64,000 nucleotides of DNA from Tachypleus tridentatus (GCF_004210375.1 NC_134830.1:69852326-69916325), one strand, 5' to 3'. Numbered from the stretch's first letter, positions 39,050 to 51,760 are shown. Program-made: numbers and translations. Notes: a model not told the origin generated them from the sequence alone.

Positions 39050-39308
39050 GGCCCGGCATGGCCTAGCGCGTAAGGCGTGCGACTCGTAATCCGCGGGTTC
39101 GCGCCCGCGTCGCGCTAAACACGCTCGCTCTCCCAGCCGTATAATGTGACGGTCAATCCCACTATTCGTTGGTAAAAGAGTAGCCCAAGAGTTGGCGGTG
39201 GGTGGTGATGACTAGCTGCCTTCCCTCTAGTCTTACACTGCTAAATTAGGGACGGCTAGCACAGATATCCCTCGAGTAGCTTTGTGCGAAATTCCAAAAC
39301 AAACAAAC
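39050..39308 (+). mobile_element. SINE family A, CpG-rich young-looking subfamily with target-site duplication
   Basis: Head GGCCCGGCATGGCCTAGCGC and CGTAAGGCGTGCGACTCG with many intact CpGs. The central and tail parts are close to the family's common form. Flanked by ACTGATATT at 39041-39049 and 39309-39317. Shares head variants with 999-1268. Small deletions remove part of the anticodon arm and the GTGGGGGCG segment. Confidence 0.93.
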
Positions 39309-39317
39309 ACTGATATT

Positions 39318-40224
39318 ATATAATCATTAGTTGTTTTCAATTTTTTTAGGAAGTTTCCAGATTCTACAAAAACCTCAACTTTCATGAAATGTTTAGATTT
39401 TGTGTCATATTGACATTGCGATCAGCTTCTTCGAACAAGTAAACAAAAATATAATTTATAATACCGAAAAATAACTTACAACAATATTATTTGTGCCGAT
39501 TCAAGTTCGATAAAAACATTTCTCTTAGCTTGGGATACCGCGTTGTTAATATAAACACTAAAAATAAAGAAAAAATACGTAAAACAAATTTAACTATGGC
39601 AAAATAGTCTTTAGCTTTGCGATATAAAATTGACAGATCCCAGTTAAACATATTATTGTAAGCTATATTTTTAATGTTGTAATTTGGATGTGAGCAAGAT
39701 GGAGTTGCGGGTGGAAAAATTTAAGCCTAAAAGTTCTAAAGATTTCGACATCAGATTTACTGCTAAATTTGAGGGTTAATAATAAATTCGCAATTTTGTA
39801 AAGCATCGAAAACATCACAAAACTGTTTCAAGGTAGTAAAGTTATTCTTATCATGGTAGAAGAATCAGTTAGTGTCTCAGCCGCGAAGTAGTAAAAGTAA
39901 AAACTATTCTTTAGTGCAGGAAGCATCATTTGTAAATGTGACATACAAGTTCCACAGTGTTAATACTTTAAAAACCGTTAAGAATATATTAATGCGACTT
40001 TCTATTATTGACGTGGACTGAACTTTGAATTATTTTCACAACATAATTTAAAAGAATTTGTCAACCAGAGAATAGCATTAAAAATTGGATAAATTAGAAT
40101 GAAAGAAGCAAAGACGAAGAAATAAAATAAACTGAGTTCTAATGTGTGTGATGTTTTGCATTGAAATTAGCAAAACTAAAAATTAAAATCATTTCACAAA
40201 GTGCTTTGGGGCATAGGTTCATTG
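39318..40224. other. Nothing recognised
   Basis: AT-rich. Confidence 0.5.
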
Positions 40225-40378
40225 CAAAAGCGATGGTCACATTCCATTATATGATTAGAATAATCCAAGATTTGGCGATTGCTTATGTTGACTATTTGCC
40301 TTCTCTCTAGTCCATCACTTCAAAATTAGGTATGACTAGGCAGATAATGATTGAGTAGCTTTGCACGAAATTAAGCTC
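40225..40378 (+). mobile_element. SINE family A body, strongly diverged
   Basis: TTTGCCTTCTCTCTAGTCC, TCAAAATTAGGTATGACTAG and GAGTAGCTTTGCACGAAATT keep the order of the family A 3' half. Confidence 0.6.
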
Positions 40379-40401
40379 ACAACAACTCTTTGACGTATCC
40401 T

Positions 40402-40520
40402 GTCCCTCGCTATTACAGTGATAAGTTTACGGATTTACAATGCTAAAATCAGGGTTTCGATTCTCATAGGTGGACTCAACAGATAGCCCGACGTTGCTTT
40501 GCCATAAAAAACACACACAC
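40402..40520 (+). mobile_element. SINE family C
   Basis: GTCCCTCGCTATTACAGTGA and TTTACGGATTTACAATGC head, CAGGGTTTCGATTCTC box, then CAACAGATAGCCCGACG and GCTTTGCCATAAAAAACAC. This tail is the one most like the end of the LINE at 52356-52411. Confidence 0.85.
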
Positions 40521-40890
40521 TTATGTATCCTAAATAAAATCAAATCACGTTTTTCTGGGATGTTAAACAAATTTAAACAAAAACTACAATTGTATGCATT
40601 CAACATAAATAAGTTAATTTATATAATTTATGATAATATACAATTATTCTTCAGATTTATTCAGCAAATGTTTTAACAGAAAATATGCTAATAAACAGTG
40701 ATTTGTCTTCAAAGAGCAACTTAAAATAGCTCGTATATATGTGATAATATAATAGTTTTTCGTTAGTAGTTTTTAATTATCTGGTGAAAGTAATTCAATA
40801 TCCAATCCATGTAGCGATGAAAAATTAGTTTATTTTCTCCTTAAAGTTTGTACAAGATTGAACAATAGTGCTGCCTTAAACTGTATGGAG

Positions 40891-41160
40891 TCCGGCATGG
40901 CTAGGTGGTTAGGGCGCTCGACTCATGATCTGAGGGTCGTGAGATCAAATCCCTGTCACACCAAACATGCTCGTCCTGTTAGCCGTGGGGGCGTTATAAT
41001 GTTACGAGCAATCCCATTATTCGTTAGTAAAAAGAGTAGCCCAAGAATTGGCGGTGTATGGCGATTACTAGCTATCTTCCTTCTAGTCTTACACTGCTAA
41101 ATTAGGGACGGCTAGCGCAGATAGCCCTCGTGTAGCTTTGCGCGAAATTCAAACCAAACC
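40891..41160 (+). mobile_element. SINE family A
   Basis: TCCGGCATGGCTAGGTGGTT head, altered B box GAGATCAAATCCC, full body and tail GCGCAGATAGCCCTCGTGTA. Confidence 0.9.
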
Positions 41161-42059
41161 AGAGTAGGCATACATTTCAAATTACTTTCAGTAAAACAAA
41201 TAAACTTACTAGAACAAATTAAATAACCGTATTAGCTAACACAGTGGCTGGTTTACTTTTTATTTTGAAATCATTCTCTCTACGCTTGTATTTATAATCT
41301 TGCTTCGAAAATGCTCTAACATTTATCCTTATGGTTTTTTATATGTTCTAGGTCTATCTTATTAAACCTTCTGATCTTAAGGTCATCGTTAAGACCCACA
41401 ACTTCTTCTAGTTAACATATAAATTACAACATTAAATCTATATCTATGAAAAAACTTTTCGACTCAAACTGAAATTCTTCTAGGCCTGATACATTAACAA
41501 CATCACATATTTCTTTGATTGCTAACAAATGCTGACTGGTTTACACATTAACTTTTGGAAGCATAAACTGTTACTTAATAAATTCACTAGATCACTTAGA
41601 CACTGAATAATTCACTTACTTCTCAATCACTGAACTAATTATGTTATGTGCTTGAACTTATAAGTAATGTACTCATCTCTGGATATTAGTGGAAGTTACT
41701 AAATTCAAAAACAAATAAAGAAACATCATCATGAATGTTTTTAGGTATTCTAGAACTATTTGTATGAGCTCACATGATCAGGCGCCCGTTAGTAAACATT
41801 TAAGTTAAAACAATAAAAATATAGCTTTCAACACTTCTCTATTGTGAATTCTCTTGAATAATACTAATATAAAAATAAAAGTAAACTGTTCATCAACCTA
41901 ATCTCTTTTTTTTTCTCCCCAAAATATGCAGATGAATTAACTGTTTACCCTTATCGTTACGTATTGTACTGGAAGAGTTATCTCTAGGTAGGTGGACAAC
42001 TACATCTACTGGTAACTCTCACTTTAATGATAATCTAGGAACCAGTTCAACAGAAGTCA
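41161..42059. other. Possible 3' part of the gag-bearing element; nothing definite
   Basis: Downstream of the gag relic in its own orientation. No protease or reverse-transcriptase motif was found. Confidence 0.3.
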
Positions 42060-42800
42060 AGTCTCACAGCCTTGGCTGTAATGACCATGATTCCCACAAT
42101 TATGACAGTTACCTTTTACATACATCCATTAGGAGGAGTTCTTATTACCTACATGTTTTTTTGTTTTTTTACAGTCCCTGGCAATATATCCTCTCAAGTT
42201 ACATTTGAAATAATTATTTTCTTGTGATATATTTCCGTCATTCTGTGAAATTAATTATCTAATTAATACTTTCAGTTCTTTATTAATGTCACCAGGGGTA
42301 ACTGGTATTTCAGTACTACTCGAACTGACAATTCCAGTAACTTCACGGTGATGTCTTTACTTGTTTATCTGCAACTTTAATGCAGAGTTTCCTTTAAAGT
42401 TGCACACTTACTTTAACTTAACCTAATTCCCATATCTTTGTATGCTATGGCATTTATAAATTGACCGTGTGACAATAAATTCATTTCACGTGTGGCATCT
42501 AACTTAATTTAACAAGCCTTTCCAAATCTTTTGCGAGTTCAGTTATCTCCTTTCCTTCTTAGTTTGTTTGGAATGTTCTGGCGTGTAGCTCTAAACCTAC
42601 TGAATAAAGCAGCTACCAATGTTTCATAGCTGCTACAGTTTTCAGATGGTAGATTATTTAACGTAATCAAAGCTGTGTCTTTTAAATGGGTAGGAATATT
42701 AACACCTTGTTGTTTTTTATTCCACCTGTTTACTTTATAAATGATTTCAAACTGAGCTTTCCATCTCTTATAAACTTTCTAAATCTAGCATTGCCATCTT
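42060..42800 (-). pseudogene. LTR-retrotransposon gag relic with CCHC zinc knuckles
   Basis: The minus strand has no start codon or long uninterrupted frame here, but reads continuously from about 42770 to 42545: RWKAQFEIIYKVNRWNK, GVNIPTHLKDTALITLNNLP, YETLVAALFSRFRATRQNIP, typical of a retrotransposon gag core (W...F..., L..LP...., Y..L...L..RF). After a frameshift come two zinc knuckles in one frame, with one stop between. The first (42173-42206) reads KCNLRGYIARDC, with His changed to Tyr and the first Cys to Tyr. The second, CHNCGNHGHYSQGC (42107-42066), is a perfect CX2CX4HX4C. Gag packages element RNA. No protease, RT or LTR was recognised next to it. Ty3/Gypsy affiliation is the best guess. 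Confidence 0.75.
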
Positions 42801-43595
42801 GTTAGCAGCTCTCTCTCTGACAAATAACGAATTTAAAGTATCGAAAATTTAACTTAAAAGCCTACAACGCTACATTTTGAAGTACTTAAAGGCTAGGAAG
42901 CTCTTTGTCTTGTAAGTTGGTAATGGTTTTCTGTTATTTGTATGTCACATAAAGATAATAAGTTAATTGTATCTTTGTGTACAAGTGTGGGTCATGTGCG
43001 CAAGTCGCGACATTTACAGAATAATATTCAACATGATACAATGTACTTGATGCCAAATTTATCATTTATTAATTTTAACCTACATTGCTAATTTAATGAC
43101 AGTTCGTAGTAGAAAATAATAAGTACGAGATACCACACATAGGGATAACAAAGTAAATAGTAAGTATGTATTTCATATGTTTTAGAGGTTATTAAATCTG
43201 TAACACAAACAGAACTATTTCTTATCCATACATGAATATCGCCTTCAATTCGTCTGAACCTTAATCAGAGTGATATCATCAATACACAAGATTATCTCGA
43301 GTACAAATACATTTTTGACACATTTAGATTTGAGTGTACAGTGTACTTCTACATTTCCTTCAAAGTTGCCATATTTCAAGTAGATACACATATTAATTTA
43401 GCAACTGAAGCCAATATACCTTCAATATGGAGTCGGTCCAACAGGCCGGCCTCTTGCATGTTTGGTTAACTTGTTTCTCTCTATATTCACTTATACCAGG
43501 AAAGTAATTGCTGTGACAATTGATTGTGTTTAATATAACTTACGAGGTTTATAACTCAAGGTCTTCCTGATGCTAACACGAACACCACCTTTAAC
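42801..43595. other. Nothing recognised
   Basis: Would hold the LTR and leader of the gag relic if present. No LTR pair was seen. A CCGGCC-containing patch at 43434-43460 is unexplained. Confidence 0.35.
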
Positions 43596-43868
43596 CATCG
43601 ATATAGCCAGGTTGTTAGGGCGTTCGACTTGTAATCTAAGGGTTGCTGGTTCGAAGTCATGTCACACTTAACATGCTCGCCCTTTCAACCGTGGGTGTTT
43701 TATAATGTTACGATCAATCCCATTATTCGTTGGTAAAAGAGTATCCCAAGAGTTGGCGGTTGATGGTGATGACTAGCTGCCTTCCTTCTAAACTTACACT
43801 GCTAAATTAAGAATGGTTAGCGCAGATAATCTTCGTGTAGCTTTGCGTGGAATTCAAAACAAACAAAC
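43596..43868 (+). mobile_element. SINE family A
   Basis: Head (GATATAGCCAGGTTGTTAGG, GACTTGTAATCTAAGGG), full body with scattered transitions, tail ending AACAAACAAACG. Older than the copies at 999 and 39050. Confidence 0.88.
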
Positions 43869-46561
43869 GAACTCTTAAGCACAGGTAAAGAGTGTGACGT
43901 CTGTTTAGAACATATTTATGTAAGTTAGTTAAAACTTGAGATGGACAAGTCATATGTATAAAATAGAGTGGGTTAAATACTATCTATTCTACATTAGTTT
44001 TAATGCATTGGACAATTTTTGTTGCCAACAGATTGACCTAGTACATGACGTCTTAAGCCTACTCTAGAAAATGCATCAAAAATATCTTCCAAGTAAACGC
44101 TTTTGTAGGGCACTTTAATGACTTAATAACTAACTGTTATGTAATAGCTTTTATTGTATTATGAATAATAAACTGACTAAAAATAAAATTATACTTTGAA
44201 AGAGCCCATAGTTACCGTGCCATGTGTTTGAAGTGTTTGTATAAGAAATATGACGACTTTTATGGGTTATTAATTTTTATTAATGCAAGGCCCTCTGTAG
44301 TTAGGGGGGGGGCAACATACTCCCCTCAATTTCCAATGTATTTTGAAGAGATAAATGTATCTGTGGCAGCTTCGTTTTTGTGTCTTATGGCTGGTTTGGG
44401 TGAACTGCCACTCCCTTTACAAAATTTTGCCATACATTTCTGTGACAAAAATCACAACCGTTTTTAGCTGTGGTATTTTAAGTCGAATTATTTCTGATCA
44501 AGTTTAAAAGAGGTAATAAGTTAATAAGAGCTGGTTCATCAGAAAATTTGAGGATTAACCTGTATTTAAAAACTGGGCAGAGTTTTGTATGTAAGCAATA
44601 ATGAAACTGACAAGTTTTAAATGAAACAATCTATATTATTAAGAAAAAGAAAATGCATCATACATATTTATGAAGAGAGGATTACAATCTGTTATCTACT
44701 AGGTGTTGTTTAATCCAACAGTTTTCACTCCCTCACAATTTATGTCTCACAACTGAAACACAATGATCTCATATATTATAAACGACTATTTCCTATTAAA
44801 ACTGAACCAAAAAGCATGATTTAATTGAAAATGTAAACTAGATTTCTTTACTCATACAACAGCATCATTTCGTGACTCTTCTTCGTTCACAGTACTAATC
44901 ATTTCTTATGCACTGACATTGTCAATTCGGCCAGCAGAGGAAATTACAGTTGGTGATGCTTTCAACATGGATTCTATATCATTGCAATATCCCTTTTAGC
45001 AAAATATACTATGGAGAACAAAGAAACAAAGCAACTAGAACAGTTCAACTTCAGTGGTTTTCTGGACCACATTTTAATGTTAAAACCGCATAGACACGAA
45101 GTAACCAACAACAACAAAAAATTCCCATAGATAATTAAAAGTAGTTAGAAAGACATATTCTTTGCACGCGTATAACACAATATTTGGTTTCTTAACAACT
45201 GACCTAGCTTTTATAATTGAGTGGAAAATCACACTATGAAGTGCATATATTATCAGGAGAAATGCCAGCTAAATACCTCATAAAGTAAGGATTACTACTT
45301 CCTTTCAATCAGTGATTGATCAGCTTAGAAACTGCTCTAACATAGGACGATCAAATCATTCTCACAAAATGCTGCCTGTGCATTGCGTTTGACTAAACCA
45401 CTCACTAGCTTACAGAACAGGAACTGCAATACACCTTTTAGTATTTATTTTCTGGATGAATTGATTATTATAGCTGCCTTATTTTGTCACCCGAATGAAA
45501 AGAAAGGTAATGATAACTTTTGCGCCAACTATTACAGCAGTAAAACTGTTCCTTCTTATCAACCATCTTATTGAATTAAGTGCTTGGCCACACATGTTTA
45601 GTATCGGGTATAACTGCCTGTCTCTAAAGTTGCTCAAACCAGAAAGTGAATTTTCTGGAGCATTTAAGGATGTGGCCCATCTTTTTTTAAACTGCTTCCT
45701 TATATATATAAGGAATGATCTGTTTTGTCTCCATCATTGCCTTACTGGTTTGATGCAAATCTCTCCCCTGGTGAACTCAAGGTCTGCCAGAGGTTTGATA
45801 ACCTCATATGATGAATAATTTAAGTGGACAAATTATCTAAGCACTACATTTAGCTAAGTGCTAGCTTCAACCCGAAGAATAGCCTATTTGTCTACAAGGC
45901 CCAAGGTTGTTCCAAGACTTGTGGTTGTCTAGTAGCTTGTCCCATGTCTTGAGGATGGTCTCTAATACCATACACATCCTCAGATAATCCTCCAAATACT
46001 CACTGCATAGGACATCTTACTTCGCGGATAGATTTCCACTGTTAACCCAAATCAAGTCTAGTATATTCTACAATGCACATTATTTTACCTGCTATTAAAG
46101 TTGTTTAACACCTCAGGGTCCTGTAGAAACTGCACCATTTAGTGTTAGGCACCCTAGGCTACTCTCAGGATTACTGGTAATCTGGAATATTTTATTATTT
46201 AGGCTCAACCTAAGAAAAAGAGATGAGACATTAAAAGAAAGCTTAACAAAGAATTGGAAGTGTATAACTGTAATTTAAGGGGAGGAGTTAAAAGAAATAA
46301 AAATAACATTGAAAGAAAAATTAAAGATAAATATAACTCTGAAGACTCTATTATGCTATAGCGAATATACAGGAAGATATTAGAAAGTCAAATTTGTAGA
46401 AATGCAGGTGGAAATCAATGGAATTAAGGGCAAGGAACAGAAAGATAACGACAAAGTCAAGAGTAAAGTATTAAAACACATAGACGATCAAATAAAATAG
46501 AACAGTGAGATAGAAAAGAACGCCAATGACAGAAAAACATCCTGAAAATGAAATATTTAAT
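43869..46561. other. Unassigned DNA before the LINE
   Basis: The open frame 45495-45818 (+, 107 residues) and flanking 45580-46060 are less AT-rich but unrecognised. 46230-46540 is purine-rich on the plus strand, with many Lys/Glu/Asn codons broken by stops. No splice-bounded exon is called. Confidence 0.35.
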
Positions 46562-47012
46562 TTGAAGCTCCGCCCCTCGGTGTGGATTCCTGTACGTGGT
46601 GAGAGGACCTCCTAGGGAAGGTTCTGTTCTTTCACTTTACCTCCTCTGAGATCTAAACATCCACTCACGTGTTTGCTGTGCATGTCAACCCGTGAAGGGG
46701 AGTAGAAAATCTTGGTGGTTGAGGGGTCCAACCCTAACACACCACTTTGGCCTTGAATTTCTGTAGATGGGTGGCCTTGGGGTGGCCCCTTAGGTCAATT
46801 GGCTGGTCCGCTTGGGCTGGGGTCAACCAAGTACCAGTGTTGGATGTTCTCAACAGGTCTTGTGGACATTGTATCTGATGCTGTTGCTTGGGTACTGTGT
46901 TCACGAAATTCTGGTGTTGCTGCAGTGTCCTTGCTTCACATTGTAGTGAGTCCCCTCGTGGGGATCCATGGTGAGTGGGGTCAGTGGGCACTGAAATTTC
47001 CCTTTTTTTATT

Positions 47013-47973
47013 ATGAATCCTCCAAATAAAAATTTAAATAAAATAGTAAAAAAAAACAATCCATAGGTAAATGTCCACGTCTTGAAGATTCTAAGCAGCA
47101 ATGTTCAACATTTGTAACACCTGTTGAAAACCTCATTTTTTTATACTACATTCTCTTTCAGACACACCTTTAGGGCAAATGCCTCCCTTTTTCATTCAGA
47201 AGGGACTAGAGGAACTTGCTGGCTCCCCAAATTCAGTAAAGGAGCTTTGGTCTGGTGACATATTGGTAGAAATATCCACATCTCAACACAGTGAATTGCT
47301 TTTGCATTCAAAGGCGATTGGGGATATAACTGTTGAGGTTACACATCATGCTACTTTGAATTCATCATGAGAAGTTATTGTTGAGAGGGATATGAAGAAC
47401 ATATCCGAGTCAGAGATTCTCGCTGGTTTCTCCACTCAAGGAGTTTCTGCAGTGATGCATATCTCCACTTACAAAGATGGAATTACGATGCCGACCAATG
47501 TCTTCATTCTGACATTTATATCACCAGGTACACCTGCCACCATCAAGGCAGGTTATCTTAAATGCAGTGTACGGCCATACATTTCAAACCCTCTCAGATA
47601 TTTCCAGTGTCAGCGGTTTGATCACTCGGAGACGTCATGTCGTAGTTCCTTGACGTGTGCTCGTTGCAGTGGCGAGGACCACGATGCCTATGAGTGTGAA
47701 ATGAACCCTCATTGCATCAATTGCAATGGCTCTCACCTGTACTACTTTCGTTCTCACCCTAAATGGTTGGAAGAAAAAGAAGTGCAGCGTTTGAAAACGA
47801 TTCATAACATTACTTATCCTGAGGCTCGAAATTTATTGTCCACTACTTCATCTCGCACGTATGCTGCTGCACTTCATTCCACTACTACAGTGGGAGTGCC
47901 GATGGATCTCTCTGCGACTCTAAAAGAATCGTTCTCCAAACAAATGAAAAGTCTTTCGACCTCCATGGTTTAA
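47013..47973 (+). pseudogene. LINE ORF1 (gag-like, zinc knuckles), broken
   Basis: A likely start is the ATG at 47013, with an early TAG and frameshifts. From 47179 the frame reads the RRM-like domain (IQKGLEELAGSPNSVKELWS, GDILVEIS) until a TGA at 47368-47370. Reading resumes in the same frame with the usual continuation, so that TGA probably replaced CGA by CpG decay. The knuckle region starts with FQCQRFDHSETSC, whose first Cys is Tyr; then CARCSGEDHDAYEC is an intact CX2CX4HX4C; the third (CINCNGSHLYYFRSH) lacks its last Cys. ORF1 proteins of this type bind the element RNA. The frame ends at 47973. Confidence 0.85.
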
Positions 47974-48289
47974 AAAGTTAATTAATCAACTTTAACACCC
48001 ATCTCTGTCCCTTACATACATTCCAGCAAATTCAAAAATCCACTTCCTTCAGTTCCGGGTACAGGTACTACCTCGGATACATCTTCTTCTCCCTTCCCAA
48101 GATGCAAAACGATCATTCGTTCACGCCCTCAGTCGTTGGGATCCTCTTCCAACAGCAAAGACCTGCCCAATTGACCCAGGGCAGGATCCATGAAGGTCAA
48201 TATACCTCTTTAGAATAAAGAAGTAAAGAAAAAAGACGTGGTCGTAAACAGAAGGGTTCTACACCCAATTCGCCTACATGTAAATAAAA

Positions 48290-49113
48290 ATGGTCACCCT
48301 GATACAATGGAACTGTCGAAATTCACATTCTAATCTGGATGACATCAAAACACTGATTGCTTCCTACCATCATGTATGTCTTTTCTTACAGGAAACATTT
48401 CTGAAACCTGTCAAAACAGTCACCTTTCGGCAGTTTTCTTTGTACAGAAATGACAGGCTATGTGACGGACAAGTACATGGAGGGGCACTGTTGGTTGATC
48501 AGCATGTGCTCACTCTGTCTTTGCCACTCGACACACTCTTGGAGGCCGTACCCATCCGTGTTTCCTTGGGTCGTACCATCACTGTTTGTTCTCTCTACCT
48601 GTCGCCTAGAAAGACATATGATCACTCAGACCTCGATGCCCTTATTGGACAGTTGCCGTTTCCCTTTTTAATTCTGGGGAACTGTAAAGGACATCATACC
48701 CTTTGGGAAGGTGCTGATATTGACAGGAAGGGGTCGCTCCGTAGAGCGTATGCTCTCTGATCACAACCTTTCTCTTTTCAATATTGGTTTTTACTTATTT
48801 TCATGCACCTATTCAGTCCTTTACTGCTATTGACCTCTCAATTTGCTTCCCTTCACTATTCTCACATTTTTCTTGGAGGGTTGACAATAATCCACGAGAC
48901 AGTGACAATTTTCCTATAATTTTGAAAGAAACTGGCCGTGGTCAATGCCACCCAACCCCCATTCCCTGGTGGAAGCTAGATCAAGCAAACTGGCCCTCTT
49001 TGGCTGCTCTCGCAGAATTTGAACCTGCCATCATCTGTGAGTCATCAATAGACGACCGTGTGGTAGCAGTAACTGACTGTATTATACAAGCAGCTGCTCA
49101 ATACATTCCTTAA
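48290..49113 (+). pseudogene. LINE ORF2, AP-type endonuclease domain, broken
   Basis: From the ATG at 48290, VTLIQWNCRNSHSNLDDI and the LQET motif (catalytic Glu) are the start of an exonuclease-endonuclease-phosphatase domain, the nuclease that nicks target DNA for target-primed reverse transcription. The GDFN motif is changed (LILGNCKGHHTLW). A frameshift before 48760 moves the rest to another frame (48784-49113), reading FTAIDLS and SDNFPIIL, where the SDH histidine is Asn. Several catalytic residues are therefore lost. Confidence 0.85.
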
Positions 49114-49522
49114 ACCTCGACACGTTTTCCACGATATTCTCGTCCGTGGTGGAATCCTGCCTGTCATATGGCTCGGACATCTCAAAAAACGGGCCTGCAA
49201 TACTTTTCGTAAGTATCCCACACTCTCGCACCACATCGCTTTCCAGTAGGCCCGTGCACATGCTCGGTGGGTAAAATGTCAAAGCCAGAAGGAACCTTGT
49301 ATTAAGTTCACTACTGGTATATATGGGACAAGATTAGGAAGGTCTGATAGGAATATTATTCTGTCCCTCTCTTGATCTAGCTTTCTGATGGCCAGGAAGT
49401 AGCTGATACTCCAGGTGAAAGCTTTTGTCGGGTATCTAGCACTTTTGCTTCTTCCTCCACCTTTTTAGCCATCAAGACTCGGGCAGAGCGATCATTTTTT
49501 TCCTTTCGAGCTGATTGTCTCT

Positions 49523-50600
49523 ATGACTATAATCGTCCCTTTACAATGGTGGAAGTCAAACTGGCCCCTCATCGGTCTAGAAGTACATCGGTTGGACCTG
49601 GTGATGTACACTATGAAATGCTGTGCCATCTGTCTCCTGCTTCTCTTACTATGTTGTTTTATTGTTTTTAACCGGATCTGGCTTGAGAATGCTTTTCTTG
49701 ATACCTGGCACCAAGCTATTGTCCTAACTTTCTCTAAGCCTGGGAAGGATCCCAAGATTCTTTCAAACTACCGTCCAATTGCTATGACAAGCTGTCTCTG
49801 TAAGACCATAGAGAGGATTGTTAGTGCTTGTCTTGTTTGGTTCCTCGAATCAAACATCCTTGTCTCATCCACCCAGTGTGGGTTCCGACGACTGCACTCC
49901 AGCATGGACCACCTGATTGGACTTAAAACGTCCATCAGAGAAGCCTTTCTCAAATGACAATATTTTGTATCAATATTCTTTGACATTGAGAAGGCTTATG
50001 ACACAACTTGGAGGTATGGCATTTTGCAAGACCTCTATATATTATGGGTTACGTGGCTATTTTCCCACTTTTTTATTAAAAAAAATTAATGGACAGGAGA
50101 TTACAAGTTCGTGTGAGTTCGACAGTTTCCCGTTCTTTTCTACAGGAACTTAAAGTCCCTCAGGTTTGTGCTTTGAGTGTTGCACTTTTCAGTATAAAGA
50201 TTAATGCCATCACTGAACAACTCCCTCTTACTGTTGCAAACGGGCTTTGTCGACGTCTTTCACATCTCGTGTCAGTCGTCGAACATGAGGTATGTTGAGC
50301 AGCAGCTACAGACTGCCCTCAATCATTTAATGAAATGAACCACAGCAAACGGCTTTAACTTCTCTCTCTCTAAAACTGTTTGCATGCACTTTTGCCGCTA
50401 ACGGGGTATTCAACCAGATCCTGAACTCCGTATCGGTGAAGTTGTGCTGCCTGTGGTCCCTGAGATAAAGTTCTTCGGGCTTATCTTTGACCATATGCTG
50501 ACCTTTATACCACACATCAAGCAGCTACAGGTCAAATGTACAAGAGTACTGAACATCCTCCGTGTCCTCTCTTCCACCACTTTGGGAGCGGATTGATGTT
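49523..50600 (+). pseudogene. LINE ORF2, reverse transcriptase domain, broken
   Basis: The frame from 49523 reads the RT finger segment (FSKPGKDPKILSNYRPIAMT, then SCLCKTIERI and TQCGFRRLHSSMDHL). After a TGA at about 49957 the same frame continues with motif A, FFDIEKAYDTTW, where the catalytic Asp survives. Motif C, expected as (F/Y)VDD, reads VDV at 50249-50257, so the second catalytic Asp is lost. Stops and frame changes continue through the thumb. Confidence 0.85.
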
Positions 50601-50602
50601 CT

Positions 50603-51760
50603 ATGTTAAAGATATATTGTGCTCTTATTCGATCGAAACTCGACTATGGATCACTGGTCTATGGCTCTGCCAGGACCTCAACCTTAAAGATACTGGACCC
50701 CATTCATCATCAGGGATTTCAGTTCTGCACTGGGGCTTTCTGCACTTCCCCAGTTCAGAGCTTATACATAGAGTCTCATGAACCTTATTTGCACCTCCGT
50801 CATTTGCAACTGTCTTTACTATATGCTTCGAAACTTTCTTCCTTACCAAAGCATCCCACCTGGGGTTGTGTTTTCCTTCCTCGGTGCGCCATACGTTTTC
50901 AGAACAGACGATTTGCCATTGCTCCTTTTGGCCTTCGACTCCAGGTGCAGCTGAATGGATTAGGTCTGTCCTTGGATAACATTGCTGTATACACTAGTCA
51001 GCCTATCCCACCATGGCTTTTTACAGTCCCTAAATGTGACCTACCTTTAAGGTATCTGAAAATAGCAGACACTCCTGATTGGAAAGAGTGTCTGAACATC
51101 TTTCAAACCATCCTTCTATTGCTGTTTATACAAATGGTTCGAAATCACGTGATTGTGTGGGCTCTGCCATGGTTTGTCGTGGTTTGGTAGTTGCGTGCAG
51201 AATCCCATCTATAGCTTCTGTGTTTACTGCTGAATTGTACATTATTTCTCTTGCCCTGGAATCGCTTCACTTTAGTTCACATTCTGTTCTCTATGATATT
51301 CAAAATCGACTGGCTCATTTCACTTTAACATGTACTTCTACCCAGTTTTTCTGGATACTGGGCCACGTTGGTGTTCGCGGGAATGAGCTCGCCAACACTG
51401 TAGCTAAATCTATCTGCTCCATACAGGGACTATGGTCCTGTATTCAAGACTCGACTCCGTATCAGTTGGCAGTTGACTTGGATTAAGCAACGTGATGCAA
51501 CCATTTCCAAATAAAACCCTAAATTAGACTTTGGCCGTCTTGCTTCCGTAAGGATCAGAAAGAGGAAGTTGTTCTAGCAAGATTACGCATTGGTCACAGT
51601 TTTTAACTCATCGTTTTCTTCTATGTGAAACTGATGCATCAATGTGTAGTCTGTGTAACACTCAGGTCACAATGAGCCACCTTTCACTCTCTTGTTGTCG
51701 TTATGACTCTCAACGACGGCAACAGTTTAAACAGATCTCAAGGTTTGTCCATAACGTTTG
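50603..51760 (+). pseudogene. LINE ORF2, thumb, RNase H and C-terminal CCHC region, broken
   Basis: The frame 50603-51190 reads ALIRSKLDYGSLVYGSA, the conserved post-RT segment, and HHQGFQFCTGAFCTSPVQSL. A frameshift near 51100 leads to RNase H in 51079-51486: VYTNGSKS (the first catalytic Asp of TDGS is Asn), FTAELY (Glu kept) and WILGHVGVRGNELAN (last motif, Asp to Asn). Further on (about 51625-51720) CSLCNTQVTMSHLSLSC resembles the CCHC finger that closes ORF2 in this group. The region is non-functional. Confidence 0.8.

Noticed and set aside
45495..45818. 107-codon plus-strand open frame
   Set aside because: No motif, no splice signals and no homologue recognised; left as unassigned DNA.
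46734..46991. Minus-strand open frame in the LINE 5' UTR
   Set aside because: Lies in the GC-rich untranslated leader of the plus-strand element and shows no domain.
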